A DNA stretch of 40,067 nucleotides from an uncultured Clostridia bacterium (GCA_947625225.1 CANQNQ010000003.1:1-40067), one strand, 5' to 3'. Positions 4,382 to 14,086 are shown, numbered from the stretch's first letter. A program made the numbers and translations. The notes: generated from the letters alone by a model not told the origin.

Positions 4382-5299
4382 TCACTTTTTGCCTTTACGG
4401 CTGAAGTATTCTTTTATCTGCGCTTCATCCCGCGCAAGTTGGTTTTTCAGTTGCTCGGCGGACTCGAATCTGGTGACGTCGCGCGTGCGCTTGAAAAAGC
4501 AGAGCGTGATTTCCTTACCGTATATGTCGCCGTCGAAGTCGAAGATGTAGGTTTCTATTGAGGCGTTGTTGTCGCCGAATGTTGGCTTGGCGCCGATGTT
4601 GGTCATCGCGGCAAATTGCCCCTCGTCCAGCTCCACCCGCGTGGCGTATATGCCGTCCCTGAGCGGCAGCCTGTCGCTGTCTATCGGTATATTTGCGGTC
4701 GGGAAGCCCAGACCTCTGCCTACCTCACGCGCGTGCACGACTTTGCCACGCATGAAATAAGGCTGACTGAGATACCCGTTGAGCGCCTCGACGTCGCCCG
4801 CCGTGACCAGCGCTTTGAGCGCGGAAGTTGATATTTTTTTGCCGTTTTCGCACTCGAATGGCACAATATTGAGCTCTATGCCCTGCTTGTCGCACCATTC
4901 GGCGAGGAATTTTACGTCGCCCGCGGCGCCATTGCCGAACGTGTAATCCGCGCCGACAAATACTGCCGCTATATCGAAGTTGTCCGCTAGCGATTGTAAA
5001 AACATATCGGGTGACATAGCCGCAAATTTATCGTCAAACGGGCAGCCGATCACAGCGTCCAGACCGAGTTTGGACAGAACGCGCAGTCTGTCGTCAAAGG
5101 TATATATCTGTTTTGGCGCGCCAAACGCGTCGTTGATGTCGTTTGTAAACGTAAGCAGCGCGCTCTGTGTGCCGCGCGCCTTTGCCCAAGCTACCGTACG
5201 CCCTATAAGCGCCGCATGTCCGACGTGGATGCAGTCGAAAAAGCCGAGCGCAAGGGCTATTCGCCCGTTATATTTGTCATAAAAACTTACGTTTTTCAT
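4382..5299 (-). CDS. ribF: Bifunctional riboflavin kinase / FAD synthetase
   Basis: Makes FMN from riboflavin and then FAD. The N-terminal nucleotidyltransferase half has FFDCIHVGH (residues 20-28), VGADYTFG (115-122) and ISTSALKALV (156-165). The C-terminal kinase half has GRGLGFPTANI (194-204), TNIGAKPTF (233-241) and the catalytic Glu in IETYIFDF (about 249). Length 305 aa is normal. It follows truB by 7 bp, the usual Bacillota pairing, and is probably cotranscribed with it. Confidence 0.93.
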   Translation of the reverse strand: MKNVSFYDKYNGRIALALGFFDCIHVGHAALIGRTVAWAKARGTQSALLTFTNDINDAFGAPKQIYTFDDRLRVLSKLGLDAVIGCPFDDKFAAMSPDMFLQSLADNFDIAAVFVGADYTFGNGAAGDVKFLAEWCDKQGIELNIVPFECENGKKISTSALKALVTAGDVEALNGYLSQPYFMRGKVVHAREVGRGLGFPTANIPIDSDRLPLRDGIYATRVELDEGQFAAMTNIGAKPTFGDNNASIETYIFDFDGDIYGKEITLCFFKRTRDVTRFESAEQLKNQLARDEAQIKEYFSRKGKK

Positions 5300-5306
5300 C
5301 TTCTAC

Positions 5307-6221
5307 TTATAGGCGGATATTCAGCGACAGTTTGCCTCTTAATACCTCGCCGATGGCGACTATCTCGCCGCTATTATACACCGCGATGGGTTCGCCCGAC
5401 GGCATATCGCAGTCAATTTTGACGCCGTTGAGCGCTCTCTCGGCGCAATTTTTGGGCAGATCGAAGCGCGCAAACGCGCCTGTAAATGTTTCCGTTGGAA
5501 GCAAATATTCCAGAGGATTTCCCTCGAATTGCTCAAAAGTGACCGCGTTGTTAAGCGAAAAACAACCCGATGTTGTCCTGACCAGAGAGGTCATATACCC
5601 CACTGTGCCCAGCATTGTCGCCATGTCGCGCGCGATCGCTCGTATGTATGTGCCCGCGCTACAGCATATCTCAAAGGCAAATTCGCCCTCTTCCAAACGG
5701 GTTTTGCCCTCGATTAAGCCTTTGCTTTTGTTTATCCAATCCTCACAAGAGAGTTGCGATATGGAATATAGCTCTATATTTTTTGGCGCTAGTTGCACCT
5801 CGCCGCCCGCTCTGGCAATATCGTACGCGCGCTTACCACCCACGGACTTTGCCGAATATTGAGGCGGTACTTGCAGCTGAACTCCGACCATAGCCTGCGC
5901 GGCATTTACAATTTGCTCCTCAGTAAATTCAGCATTTTTGTCAACTATGGTGATTTTGCCTGCGCTGTCCAGCGTGTCGGTGGTCATTCCGAACTTGAAT
6001 GTGGCGACATAGGTCTTTTGCTTTTGCAACATCATATCAAACAGCCTTGTCGCGTTGCCGACGGCAATGGGCAGCACTCCCGTCGCCATCGGATCGAGGG
6101 TGCCCAGGTGTCCCGTCTTTTGCATTTCGCCCGCGGCGCGCGACAATATGCCGCGCACGCGCACCACCAGCGCGCTGGACGACAGTCCCAACGGTTTGAT
6201 TATGTTTACAAAACCCTTCAT
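5307..6221 (-). CDS. truB: tRNA pseudouridine-55 synthase
   Basis: Forms pseudouridine 55 in the T-loop of tRNAs. Motif GHLGTLDPMATG holds the catalytic Asp (D43); KPLGLSS at the start and YSAKSVGGKRAYDIAR in the middle are family signatures. ATG 6221 is chosen (304 aa): the frame stays open further upstream, but that part has no family similarity and crosses a terminator-like hairpin. It lies downstream of nrnA and upstream of ribF. Confidence 0.93.
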   Translation of the reverse strand: MKGFVNIIKPLGLSSSALVVRVRGILSRAAGEMQKTGHLGTLDPMATGVLPIAVGNATRLFDMMLQKQKTYVATFKFGMTTDTLDSAGKITIVDKNAEFTEEQIVNAAQAMVGVQLQVPPQYSAKSVGGKRAYDIARAGGEVQLAPKNIELYSISQLSCEDWINKSKGLIEGKTRLEEGEFAFEICCSAGTYIRAIARDMATMLGTVGYMTSLVRTTSGCFSLNNAVTFEQFEGNPLEYLLPTETFTGAFARFDLPKNCAERALNGVKIDCDMPSGEPIAVYNSGEIVAIGEVLRGKLSLNIRL

Positions 6222-6254
6222 AGTGTTACAAATTATCGTGTTTTTTAGAAAACC

Positions 6255-6273
6255 GGCGCGTCGATAACGCGCC
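6255..6273 (-). terminator. Hairpin between nrnA and truB
   Basis: A perfect 7-bp stem (GGCGCGT / ACGCGCC) with a 5-nt loop, followed on the minus strand by GGTTTT. The U-tract is short, so it may be a partial terminator or processing site. Confidence 0.5.
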
Positions 6274-6280
6274 AATTTGT

Positions 6281-7234
6281 TTATATAACTGTTTTTGCCA
6301 AAAAGACGAGTTTGTCTATGATGTCCTCCGCAAAGCCATTTGCTCTGCATCCGGCGGCGTTGACGTGTCCCCCTCCGCCGAATGTCTTTGCAACGGCAGT
6401 TGAGTCCACTGCTCCTTTTGAGCGGATACTGATTTTGTAGCTCTGCTCTCCCACTTCCGCTACGGAAAAGGCTATTTGCACTGTGTCTATGTCGGCAAGC
6501 TCCGATATGATGCCCTCGGTGTCCGCGCTGTCCGTGCCCGTATGTTCAAAGTCCTGTTTGGTGAACAGTATGATCGCTATGCGCCCGTCCTCAAAGAAGC
6601 GCGCCCTTGACAGAACGGCATTTTTCAGCTTGAATTTGCGGATATTTTCGCTGCGATAGACGTTGTAGATTATATCAGACGCGTCTATGCCCATGTCCAT
6701 AAGCGCGCAAGCAATGAGATGCGTGCGCTTTGTTGTGTTGGAAAATGCAAAGCAGCCGCTGTCCGTCACGATCGCGCCGAAGAGCAGTTCCGCGACAGTC
6801 TTGTCCATAAGATCCATGCGCTTAAGCAGTTGGTACACTATCTCCGCGCATGCAGAAGCGGTGGCGTCAACGTAGTTGAGTTCGCCAAACGCGGTGAATG
6901 TGCCGTGGTGGTCAATCGCAATGCGCTGCTTTGCGTTGAGATAGCTCTTTCTGCACTGTCCCAATCTGTCAATATCCGCACAATCCACGGCGATCGCCAG
7001 CCTGTGAGTGGCTTTTTGAGGGAAGGATATGTCTTCGCTGCCCGCAAGTATCCTGTACTTGTCGGGTACGGGCGAGTCGCAATACGCGCGCACGTCCTTG
7101 CCCATATTTTTCAGCGCGCGATACAGCGCGAGCATACTGCCCAACGCGTCTCCGTCGGGATTGGTATGGCAAAACAGCGCAATGTCGTTTGCGCCGTCAA
7201 TTGCCTGTATGACTCGCTCGAAAGTATCGTTCAC
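6281..7234 (-). CDS. nrnA: DHH-family nanoRNase / pAp phosphatase
   Basis: Degrades very short RNAs from the 5' or 3' end and dephosphorylates pAp. DHH motifs: NPDGDALGS (D27, D29), VDCADIDR (about 84-90), AIDHHG (D108, H109, H110), and the DHHA1 substrate loop GGGGHVNAAG (about 286-295). Length 317 aa is normal. It starts with GTG at 7234, overlapping the rbfA stop codon (GTGA), so translation is probably coupled. Confidence 0.92.
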   Translation of the reverse strand: MNDTFERVIQAIDGANDIALFCHTNPDGDALGSMLALYRALKNMGKDVRAYCDSPVPDKYRILAGSEDISFPQKATHRLAIAVDCADIDRLGQCRKSYLNAKQRIAIDHHGTFTAFGELNYVDATASACAEIVYQLLKRMDLMDKTVAELLFGAIVTDSGCFAFSNTTKRTHLIACALMDMGIDASDIIYNVYRSENIRKFKLKNAVLSRARFFEDGRIAIILFTKQDFEHTGTDSADTEGIISELADIDTVQIAFSVAEVGEQSYKISIRSKGAVDSTAVAKTFGGGGHVNAAGCRANGFAEDIIDKLVFLAKTVI

Positions 7235-7605
7235 TGTTGCTCCCCTTTCTCCGCGGGCGGAATGTTGATCTGCTTGAGCAAACCGTCTATCTTGATGCTG
7301 TAGTCTACGGAGTCGTCGATGAGGAATTTCAATTCCGGCAGCAGCCGTATGTTGACCTCATCCTTAAGTTTGTTGCGTATAAACGAAGCCGAGCGGCACA
7401 CCGTAAAGTACGCCTCCTGCACCTTATCCGCGTCGGACGCGTAAATGGACAGGTACACTTTTGCGTACTTCAGATCGGGCGTGGTATACACTTTTGTCAC
7501 GCCGATCAGCGCGTCGCCCAGCCTTGGGTCCTTTATTTCCTCCGATATCACCTTTGTGATCTGGCGTTTAAGCTCGGAGTTGACTCTCTCCATTTTAATC
7601 TTCAT
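7231..7605 (-). CDS. rbfA: Ribosome-binding factor A
   Basis: Binds the 30S precursor near the 5' helix of 16S rRNA and assists late maturation. Features are the N-terminal RVNSELKRQI helix, ISEEIKDPRLG, and the KH-like core with YAKVYLSIY and the AGSFIRN-type segment SASFIRNKL. 124 aa. It starts inside the end of infB (11-bp overlap). Confidence 0.93.
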   Translation of the reverse strand: MKIKMERVNSELKRQITKVISEEIKDPRLGDALIGVTKVYTTPDLKYAKVYLSIYASDADKVQEAYFTVCRSASFIRNKLKDEVNIRLLPELKFLIDDSVDYSIKIDGLLKQINIPPAEKGEQQ

Positions 7606-10210
7606 TGACCTGCTCCATCTGGAACGCCTCTATCACGTCGCCGACTTTGACGTCCTGATAATTTGCCAGCATAATGCCGCAATCGAAGTTCTTTGCCATC
7701 TCCTTGACGTCGTCCTTGCCGTGACGCAACGAGGCTATCTCGCCGGTATACTCCACTTTGCCGTTGCGGATAAGGCGCGCCTTAGCGGTGCGAGTGACCT
7801 TGCCCTCTATGACGTGGCAGCCCGCGATGGTGCCCACGCCGCTTATCTTGAACAGCTCTCTGATTTCGGCGGAGCCGAGCACATTCTCCGTAAACTTGGG
7901 CGCAAGCAGACCCTTGACCGCCTTTTCGATGTCCTCGATGGCGTTGTAGATGATGTCGTAGAAGCGGATGTCTATCTTCTTTTGCGCGGCAAGCGCCTTG
8001 GCGTTGGCGTCGGGACGCACGTTGAAGCCTATTATGATGGCGCCCGCGGTCTCTGCAAGCAACACGTCGCTTTCCTTTATCCCGCCAACTGCGCTGTGGA
8101 TTATGTCTATCGTGACTTCTTCATTGCCCAGCTTTGCAAGCGATTGCTTTACCGCCTCGACAGAGCCTTGCACGTCCGCTTTGATGATGAGTTTGACGGA
8201 TTTCAGCTCGCCCTTGGAGATGCGGTCGAACAAGTCGTTGAGGGACACCGCGGCGCTCTGATTCTGAGCGGCCTCCAGTTTGAGCCTGCGCTCCTCTGCG
8301 AGTTCGCGCGCAAAGCGCTCGTCAGTTACCACGTCTATACGGTCGCCCGCTTCGGGAACTTCGTTCCAACCCGTGACGGACACAGGCATGGAGGGGCCTG
8401 CGGTCTTTACTTTTCTGCCCTTGTCGTCGATCATGGCGCGTATCTTGCCCGTGCTTGTGCCCGCGACAACGTTGTCGCCAATGCGCAGCGTGCCCGTCTG
8501 CACCAGTATGGTAGCTATTTTGCCCAAACCTTTGTCGAGTTTTGCCTCTATTATGGTGCCGCGCGCGCTGCGATTGGGATTGGCGCGCAATTCCTCGACT
8601 TCGGCGCGGACGAGTATCTGTTCAAGCAGATCCTCTACGCCCATACCGGTCTTTGCGGACACTCTGACCACGGGGGTTTCGCCGCCCCATTCCTCGGGAG
8701 TGATGCCGTGTTCGGTCAGTTGTTGCAACACGCGGTCGGGATTTGCGCCGCTCTTGTCCATCTTGTTGAGCGCAACGATGATGGGCACTTCCGCCTGTTT
8801 TGCGTGGCTGATAGCCTCTATAGTCTGCGGCATTATGCCGTCGTCAGCCGCCACAACCAGCACCGCGATATCCGTGACCTGCGCGCCTCTTGCACGCATG
8901 GACGTGAACGCCTCGTGACCGGGGGTATCGAGGAATGTGATGGGCGAACCGTTGAGCGACACGGTATATGCGCCGATGTGCTGGGTTATGCCGCCCGCCT
9001 CGCCGCCGGTGATGTTGCTCTTGCGGATGTAGTCAAGCAGCGAAGTCTTGCCGTGGTCTACGTGACCCATGATAGTAACCACGGGCGGGCGTTCCACAAG
9101 GTTGTCAATATCCTCCACCTCGTCCACTTCAAGTTGCGCGGACAGCGTTTCTTCAAACGTGACGTCGGGCTTATATTCCAGCGTAATGGAAAATTCGCTT
9201 GCGACAAGCTCCGCCGTAGCGAAGTCTATGCTGTCGTTGATGGTCTTCATCTCGCCCAATTGGAACAGCGTGCGCACGATTTCCGCGGCGGATCTGCCTA
9301 TCTTTTCGCTGAGGGTCTTTATGGATACGGGATCGGTGGTGATCACCGCGTTTTCTATCACTATGGCGTTGCTGTTGCCGCCGGAGCGGTTGCGCCCGCC
9401 GACTTTGTGATTGCGTACGATCTCCTCGCCATTCTCGTCGTATTCGACTTTGTCCTCAACGATAAAGCCTTTTTTGACCAGCGCATATCTGTTTTTTGCG
9501 CGATCGTCGTTCCTTGCGGACTGCGATGAGGAGGGCTTGCCGCCCTTACCTCTCTGCGTGGTCGGCTTGGGAGGCACATTCTGCGCGATGTTGCTGAGAT
9601 TTGTCATCCTGCTGACGCGCTGTCCGCCCTGCTGAACGCCGCTCTGCTGACGGCCGCCCTGTTGCGGACGCTGAGTTTTTTGAGTCTGCTGTACCGAGTA
9701 CCCGACAAAACCGCCCTTTGTGGGCTTGGGAGCGGAGGTGCTGCCTTCGAAGATCCTGCGAGGCTTGCCGTCTGCGCCCATCTCCACGGCGGGAGTTTTG
9801 GGAGGTTCGGGCTTTTTGACCTCATCCTTCTTTTTTGCGGGTTCCGCTTTCTTTTCGGGAGCCTTTTGAGCTTCCTCCTTCTTTGGCTTGGCGGGTTCGG
9901 GAGCGGGCGCTTCCACTTTCTTTTCCTCGACGGGAGCCTGCTCCTTCTCTACCTTGGGCGCCTTTGCGCTTTCGACCTCGGGCTCAATGGGTGCCGGAGC
10001 TTGTTCGACTGCCGCTTCCTTTGCGGCGGCCTGTCTCAGTTCCTCCTCGGCGACGAGGGCGTCACGCTTTGCCTTTATTGAGACGGCAAGCACAGACGCG
10101 CGCGACTTCATGGAAGCAATGTCCTTGCTCAGCGCGCTGAGTTTGCTCGACTTGTACTCGGCAAGCCTTTTTATAAAATCGATGTTGGATTCCTTCTTAT
10201 TTTCGGTCAT
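7595..10210 (-). CDS. infB: Translation initiation factor IF-2
   Basis: GTPase that brings fMet-tRNA to the 30S subunit and promotes subunit joining. Residues 1-50 are lysine-rich helix, 50-240 a low-complexity Ala/Pro/Glu/Lys then Gln/Gly linker, 290-345 an IF2_N-type domain ([20 protein letters not shown]). The G domain follows with GHVDHGKT (382-389), DTPGHEAF and [10 protein letters not shown]. Domains II-IV follow to residue 871. The second strand carries long antisense reading frames that are composition artefacts. The last gene boundary overlaps rbfA. Confidence 0.96.
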   Translation of the reverse strand: MTENKKESNIDFIKRLAEYKSSKLSALSKDIASMKSRASVLAVSIKAKRDALVAEEELRQAAAKEAAVEQAPAPIEPEVESAKAPKVEKEQAPVEEKKVEAPAPEPAKPKKEEAQKAPEKKAEPAKKKDEVKKPEPPKTPAVEMGADGKPRRIFEGSTSAPKPTKGGFVGYSVQQTQKTQRPQQGGRQQSGVQQGGQRVSRMTNLSNIAQNVPPKPTTQRGKGGKPSSSQSARNDDRAKNRYALVKKGFIVEDKVEYDENGEEIVRNHKVGGRNRSGGNSNAIVIENAVITTDPVSIKTLSEKIGRSAAEIVRTLFQLGEMKTINDSIDFATAELVASEFSITLEYKPDVTFEETLSAQLEVDEVEDIDNLVERPPVVTIMGHVDHGKTSLLDYIRKSNITGGEAGGITQHIGAYTVSLNGSPITFLDTPGHEAFTSMRARGAQVTDIAVLVVAADDGIMPQTIEAISHAKQAEVPIIVALNKMDKSGANPDRVLQQLTEHGITPEEWGGETPVVRVSAKTGMGVEDLLEQILVRAEVEELRANPNRSARGTIIEAKLDKGLGKIATILVQTGTLRIGDNVVAGTSTGKIRAMIDDKGRKVKTAGPSMPVSVTGWNEVPEAGDRIDVVTDERFARELAEERRLKLEAAQNQSAAVSLNDLFDRISKGELKSVKLIIKADVQGSVEAVKQSLAKLGNEEVTIDIIHSAVGGIKESDVLLAETAGAIIIGFNVRPDANAKALAAQKKIDIRFYDIIYNAIEDIEKAVKGLLAPKFTENVLGSAEIRELFKISGVGTIAGCHVIEGKVTRTAKARLIRNGKVEYTGEIASLRHGKDDVKEMAKNFDCGIMLANYQDVKVGDVIEAFQMEQVNED

Positions 10211-10212
10211 AT

Positions 10213-10491
10213 TTACCTCAACAATTGGATTATTGCGGACGCAAGCTCTTTGTTGACAATGCCAACGGCATTCACGTTATCCCTGTGCAGGGCGGCTCGC
10301 AGTCCTTCCACCGTATACGTGGGCTTTGACGCGGTGCACGCAGCCAGCCTCTCGCGGTATTTGGCGGGAGCGTCGGCGTCGATCAACACAACTGCCGTAA
10401 CTTTAAGTTTTTTGACAATGATGTCCTCGCCGTAGACTACCGCGCCCGCCCGCTGGGCAAGCCCTATATACGATGATAATTTGTCAGTCAT
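10213..10491 (-). CDS. ylxQ: L7Ae-family RNA-binding protein YlxQ
   Basis: Small L7Ae/L30e/Gadd45-like protein (92 aa), recognised by the start KLSSYIGLAQRAGAVVYGED and the later AVVLIDADAP. RNA binding is expected; targets are not known. ATG 10491 overlaps the ylxR stop by 8 bp; a GTG three codons earlier is the alternative. It is followed by infB after 2 bp. Confidence 0.88.
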   Translation of the reverse strand: MTDKLSSYIGLAQRAGAVVYGEDIIVKKLKVTAVVLIDADAPAKYRERLAACTASKPTYTVEGLRAALHRDNVNAVGIVNKELASAIIQLLR

Positions 10492-10735
10492 CAAGTTCAC
10501 CGTAAACGCTTTCGTCCACGCCTGTCTTAAACGCGACGTTAAGCAATTTTTTCTTTTTAAGTTTGGCGATGCACGCGGCGCTAAGATGCACCCACACCCC
10601 GCGTCCGTCCGCTTTCTTAGATCTGTCCAGGAAGACTTTTCCGTCGCCGCTCTTCACAAAGCGGAGCATGTCGGATTTGTCCGCGTGCTCGTGACACGCG
10701 CAGCATCGCCTGACGTTTTTGGGATTACTCGCCAT
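10484..10735 (-). CDS. ylxR: YlxR (DUF448) nucleic-acid-binding protein
   Basis: 83 aa. Has the family pattern RRCCACHEHADKSDMLRFV followed by GRGVWVHLS and a basic LKKKKLL segment. In other Bacillota YlxR is a nucleoid-associated or RNase P-related protein; which applies here is open. ATG 10735 overlaps nusA by 11 bp and fits the family start better than the GTG at 10771. Confidence 0.88.
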   Translation of the reverse strand: MASNPKNVRRCCACHEHADKSDMLRFVKSGDGKVFLDRSKKADGRGVWVHLSAACIAKLKKKKLLNVAFKTGVDESVYGELDD

Positions 10736-11816
10736 CGTTTGCGTCCTCGGCGGCGTCCTCAACGGCGGCAAGCTGGAAGGAGGACATGGGTCTGACGTCT
10801 ATCTTCCAACCCGTAAGCTTTGCCGCCAATCTGGCGTTCTGACCTCTCCTGCCTATCGCAAGACTGAGCTTCTCGTCGGGGACAATCACGCGCGCCTGCT
10901 TGGTCTCGTAGTTGATGAACACGTTGTTGACAGGCGAGGGGCTGAGCGCGTTGCAGATATAGTAGACGGGATCTGGGCTGTAGATGACGATGTCAACCTT
11001 TTCATTGCCGCCAAGTTCCGCAAGTATAGCGTTGATACGCGTGCCCTTGTTGCCTATGCAGCTGCCAAGCGCGTCCACGTTGGGATCGTCGCTGCGGATG
11101 GCTATCTTGGTGCGTTCGCCCGGCTCGCGCACGCAATTTTCAATCTTGACAAGTCCCGCCCTGATCTCGGGAACTTCCAGCTCGAACAGGCGGCGGACAA
11201 AACCGGGTGCGCTGCGGGACACGATGACCTGCGCGCCGTAGTCGTTGCCGCGTATCTTTTTGATGTACACCTTGATGACGTCGTTGACGTTGTATTTCTC
11301 GTTGGGAAGCTGGTCGGACTTCATCAATATGCCTTCCATCTGCGACCCGGTGATCTCCACGTAAACGGTTTCGCCCTCCTTGCGGCGGACGATCGCGCTG
11401 AGGATCTCGCCGGTGCGCTCGCTCATTTCGCTGACCACCATGTCGCGCTTTATGTCCGTGATGCGCTGAAGGATGACCTGCCTCGCGGTTTGCGTTGCAA
11501 TACGGGAAAACTCCTCGGGAGTGATGTCCTGAAGCAGTATGTCGCCCACCTTCTTTGTGGGATCGATGTCCTGCGCGTCCTCGAGGGATATCTCCTTGTC
11601 CTCATCGGTGACCTCGTCCACAATGAGGCGATGGGCGTACACTTTTACGTCGCCTTTGACTTCGTTGATGCGCACGGCGATCTGCGTGGTGAACCCGTAT
11701 TCCTTCTTGAACGCCGACACCAGACCTGCTTCGATTGCCTCCAGCATCAACTGCTTGGGGATGCGGCTTTCCTTTTCCAGCTCGTCCAGAGCAAGGAAAA
11801 TTTCCTTGTTTAACAT
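10725..11816 (-). CDS. nusA: Transcription termination/antitermination factor NusA
   Basis: RNA polymerase-associated factor that modulates pausing and termination. N-terminal domain (1-125, ALDELEKESRIPKQ), S1 domain (about 135-200), and two KH domains including DPVNVDALGSCIGNKG-like DDPNVDALGSC, KVDIVIYSPDP and GRRGQNARLAAKLTGWKIDV. At 363 aa it has no C-terminal acidic repeats, as usual in Bacillota. Follows rimP by 12 bp with a good ribosome site (AGGAGG). Confidence 0.95.
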   Translation of the reverse strand: MLNKEIFLALDELEKESRIPKQLMLEAIEAGLVSAFKKEYGFTTQIAVRINEVKGDVKVYAHRLIVDEVTDEDKEISLEDAQDIDPTKKVGDILLQDITPEEFSRIATQTARQVILQRITDIKRDMVVSEMSERTGEILSAIVRRKEGETVYVEITGSQMEGILMKSDQLPNEKYNVNDVIKVYIKKIRGNDYGAQVIVSRSAPGFVRRLFELEVPEIRAGLVKIENCVREPGERTKIAIRSDDPNVDALGSCIGNKGTRINAILAELGGNEKVDIVIYSPDPVYYICNALSPSPVNNVFINYETKQARVIVPDEKLSLAIGRRGQNARLAAKLTGWKIDVRPMSSFQLAAVEDAAEDANDGE

Positions 11817-11828
11817 TGTTTTATCCTC

Positions 11829-12296
11829 CTAAAACCTGACGTACGGTTGTACTTTGGTCAATGATTTTCGTGATATAACGCCTGATCTTCCATCTTCATC
11901 AAGCGTGATGGAATTTGCGTCGTAGGCGGCAAGTATGCCGTGATGTTTGCTCTTATCGGTCAGCCTGCACTCTATCTCGGTGTCCAGCGCGCGGCGGAAA
12001 TCGTCGTCGCTTACGATGGGTCTGTCCAGTCCCATGGACGAGATATTGAGCGTATACGCGCCCTCAAACAGATCGTCCAGCGCGTCCAGCGCGTCGGATA
12101 CCGCACCGTGCACGCGTTCGCAGTCGTTGAGATCCACTCCGCCCTTCTTCCAAAGGAGAGCCTCGACCGTGTCGCTGCCGTATTGTTTGAAAAACTTGCA
12201 TTCGACAAGCTCTATGCCGTCGCCGTCGCGCAAAAGGACTTCCTCTATGGCGCGCACGACTTTTGCCTTGTCATCTTCGGCGATAAATACAGACAT
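11829..12296 (-). CDS. rimP: Ribosome maturation factor RimP
   Basis: Assists 30S assembly around S12 and S19. The 155-aa protein has the alpha/beta N-terminal domain with GIELVECKFFK and the DALDDLFEGAYTLNISSMGLDRP signature, then an SH3-like C-terminal domain. First gene of the rimP-nusA-infB operon. ATG 12296 is preceded by GGAGG, and the leader carries two hairpins. Confidence 0.9.
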   Translation of the reverse strand: MSVFIAEDDKAKVVRAIEEVLLRDGDGIELVECKFFKQYGSDTVEALLWKKGGVDLNDCERVHGAVSDALDALDDLFEGAYTLNISSMGLDRPIVSDDDFRRALDTEIECRLTDKSKHHGILAAYDANSITLDEDGRSGVISRKSLTKVQPYVRF

Positions 12297-12333
12297 ATTT
12301 GCCTCCGCGGGGCTACGTCCCCCTCTAAAACAA

Positions 12334-12355
12334 AGAGTGAGCCGACGCTCACTCT
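12334..12355 (-). terminator. Strong hairpin in the rimP leader
   Basis: A perfect 9-bp stem (AGAGTGAGC / GCTCACTCT) with a 4-nt loop, followed on the minus strand by TTTGTTTT. It lies between the PolC-like gene and rimP but also downstream of the predicted rimP promoter, so it could serve as terminator for the former or attenuator for the latter. A second hairpin (GGGG / CCCC, about 12308-12322) sits just before the ribosome site. Confidence 0.75.
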
Positions 12356-12381
12356 AAGTAAACCTTACTTATAGCATATAT

Positions 12382-12410
12382 AATTTAGCATATATTGTTG
12401 ACGCGCGCAA
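12382..12410 (-). promoter_or_regulatory. Promoter of the rimP-nusA-infB operon
   Basis: On the minus strand TTGCGC (12405-12410), 17-bp spacer, TAAATT (12382-12387). It would give a leader of about 80 nt containing the two hairpins. Confidence 0.45.
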
Positions 12411-12448
12411 GCGATTTGATACACATTTATCAAAAAAATTTTTGCGCC

Positions 12449-14086
12449 TCAGAATTTTTTGATGAGGTATCTCAGCAGCTCGTAAGTCGCCTCCACGTCG
12501 CTCAGCGCCCTGTGCGCGTCCGTGTGCGTAAGTTTGAGGTCCTTAGCGAGGTTTTCCAGCTTGAAATTGCTGCGCTCGCGCAGGTATCGGCGGGACAGAT
12601 TGAGGGTGTCCATCAGCTCGTTGTGGAATACGTATCCCACCTGAGCGCCTATGCGTTTGACGATGGGAAAGTCAAATCCCTCCACATTGTGCCCCACAAG
12701 CGTCGCGTCGTAACAGAATTTGTAGAAGTCCGCTATCACGTCCTCAACAGCGGGCGCGTTTGACACCATCTCGTCCGTTATGTGGTTTATCTCGGTCGCC
12801 ATCTCCGGGATATGCGTCGTGGGCTTCACCAGCGTGCTGAATGTGGAGGTCGCCTCTCCGTCTTCCACCTTGATGGCGCCAATCTCGATGATCTCCGTGT
12901 TGGATACGTTGGTGGACGTGGTCTCGAGGTCGAACACAACAAGGGTCTTGCCTTTCAAAAACTCGTTCACTTTGCGCTCGTCCGCCTCGGCAAGTATGCT
13001 CTGCTGGGTCGCTCCGGTGTACTTTTGAGGATAGACAGCCTTGTAACGCGCGGGCACGGGCAAACCCTCGTCGGTGACTATGCTATCAAAGTCTATCTCG
13101 CATCTGAACACTGCGTTTACCGCATAGGACAGCGCGCCGTTAAATGTGGATACGCTCACTTTGCCCGTGCATATCACCTGGTCGCCGTCCTTCAGCGCGT
13201 CAAACTTCTGCGCCGCATCCGAACGCGGGAAACATACCGCCTCTATGCGCGCCGTGGTGTCGTTCAAGTTGAATTTGACGATGGGCAACATCTCGGGGCC
13301 CGTCTTTGGATCGGCGGGATCGTGCTTTTTGTTGCGATATGTGCTCTGTCCCACCTCGGACACCCTGCCGCACAGCACGATGTCCTCGCCGGCGGACTTT
13401 ACGTCCGCGATGTAGTTGGGCAGGCGGGATATGCCGTCTATCTTGCCGCGCGAATACAGCTTTTCACCCGTGCGCACCTTGATAAGTTTCAGACCGCTGC
13501 CGCGCACGATGTAGTTTTGACGCTCATCGTCATCCTCTTCCGGAGCCTCTTCCTCGGTTTGATACAGACATACGGTTATATTGTTGTTGAAGTTGCGTGA
13601 CAGGAAGTTTGCAAGTCGTTGCAGACTGTCTCCGCTTGCAACTATGTTGCAAACCGCCGCGTCAAATACCAGCGCCACTGTCACATCCGCTCCGTCAATG
13701 ACGATTTTGAGGGAGTCGTCGCTGATGCGCCTGAATATCATCTGACTGTCCGAATTGAAAAACTCCAGCACCTTGTTTTTAAGCACGCTTTCGTCGGTGT
13801 AGGTGCGGATGTATTGCACCTGCGCGTTTACTCCCGGAAACATTCCTTTCACTGCCTCCGCCACTGCCGCAATGTTGTCCTCAGTCAATTTGCGCTGGTC
13901 GAACGCGCTTACGATAAATCTGACCTGCAACTCCTTTGTCTTGGAGAAGTATGTCACGCTGCCCAGCTTCAACATGGGGAAAGCGCCCTCTGTGACCTTG
14001 GCGAATTCAATGTCGAAGGGGCAGGTCGCGGGGGTTGCCTCCAGCACCGATTTTTTTGCAAAATATGTAGTGTTGCCTGTTGCCAT
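12449..14086 (-). CDS. PolC-derived exonuclease lacking PHP and polymerase domains
   Basis: 545 aa at the position where Bacillota carry polC. Residues 1-210 resemble the PolC N-terminal domain, about 215-345 an OB fold (RGKIDGISRLPNYIAD, VCTGKVSVST-like VICTGKVSVS). After a 30-residue linker, residues 378-545 form a DEDDh 3'-5' exonuclease: FDLETT (D386, E388), HNVEGFDF (D472), HRALSD (H525, D530). The protein then ends. The polymerase is missing, and so is the PHP half that normally precedes the exonuclease (no LHLHT-type motif), so this is a remodelled protein rather than a simple 3' truncation. It could act as a proofreading or repair exonuclease; whether a complete PolC exists elsewhere cannot be seen. 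Confidence 0.8.
   Translation of the reverse strand: MATGNTTYFAKKSVLEATPATCPFDIEFAKVTEGAFPMLKLGSVTYFSKTKELQVRFIVSAFDQRKLTEDNIAAVAEAVKGMFPGVNAQVQYIRTYTDESVLKNKVLEFFNSDSQMIFRRISDDSLKIVIDGADVTVALVFDAAVCNIVASGDSLQRLANFLSRNFNNNITVCLYQTEEEAPEEDDDERQNYIVRGSGLKLIKVRTGEKLYSRGKIDGISRLPNYIADVKSAGEDIVLCGRVSEVGQSTYRNKKHDPADPKTGPEMLPIVKFNLNDTTARIEAVCFPRSDAAQKFDALKDGDQVICTGKVSVSTFNGALSYAVNAVFRCEIDFDSIVTDEGLPVPARYKAVYPQKYTGATQQSILAEADERKVNEFLKGKTLVVFDLETTSTNVSNTEIIEIGAIKVEDGEATSTFSTLVKPTTHIPEMATEINHITDEMVSNAPAVEDVIADFYKFCYDATLVGHNVEGFDFPIVKRIGAQVGYVFHNELMDTLNLSRRYLRERSNFKLENLAKDLKLTHTDAHRALSDVEATYELLRYLIKKF

Noticed and set aside
6281..6350. Upstream in-frame extension of truB into nrnA
   Set aside because: The extra residues have no TruB similarity and cross the nrnA-truB hairpin.
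7445..9529. 694-codon open frame on the plus strand across infB and rbfA
   Set aside because: It is fully antisense to well-conserved infB/rbfA, has no recognisable domain, and reflects the GC-biased codon use of the real genes.
10719..11813. 364-codon plus-strand frame opposite nusA
   Set aside because: Antisense shadow of nusA with no family features.
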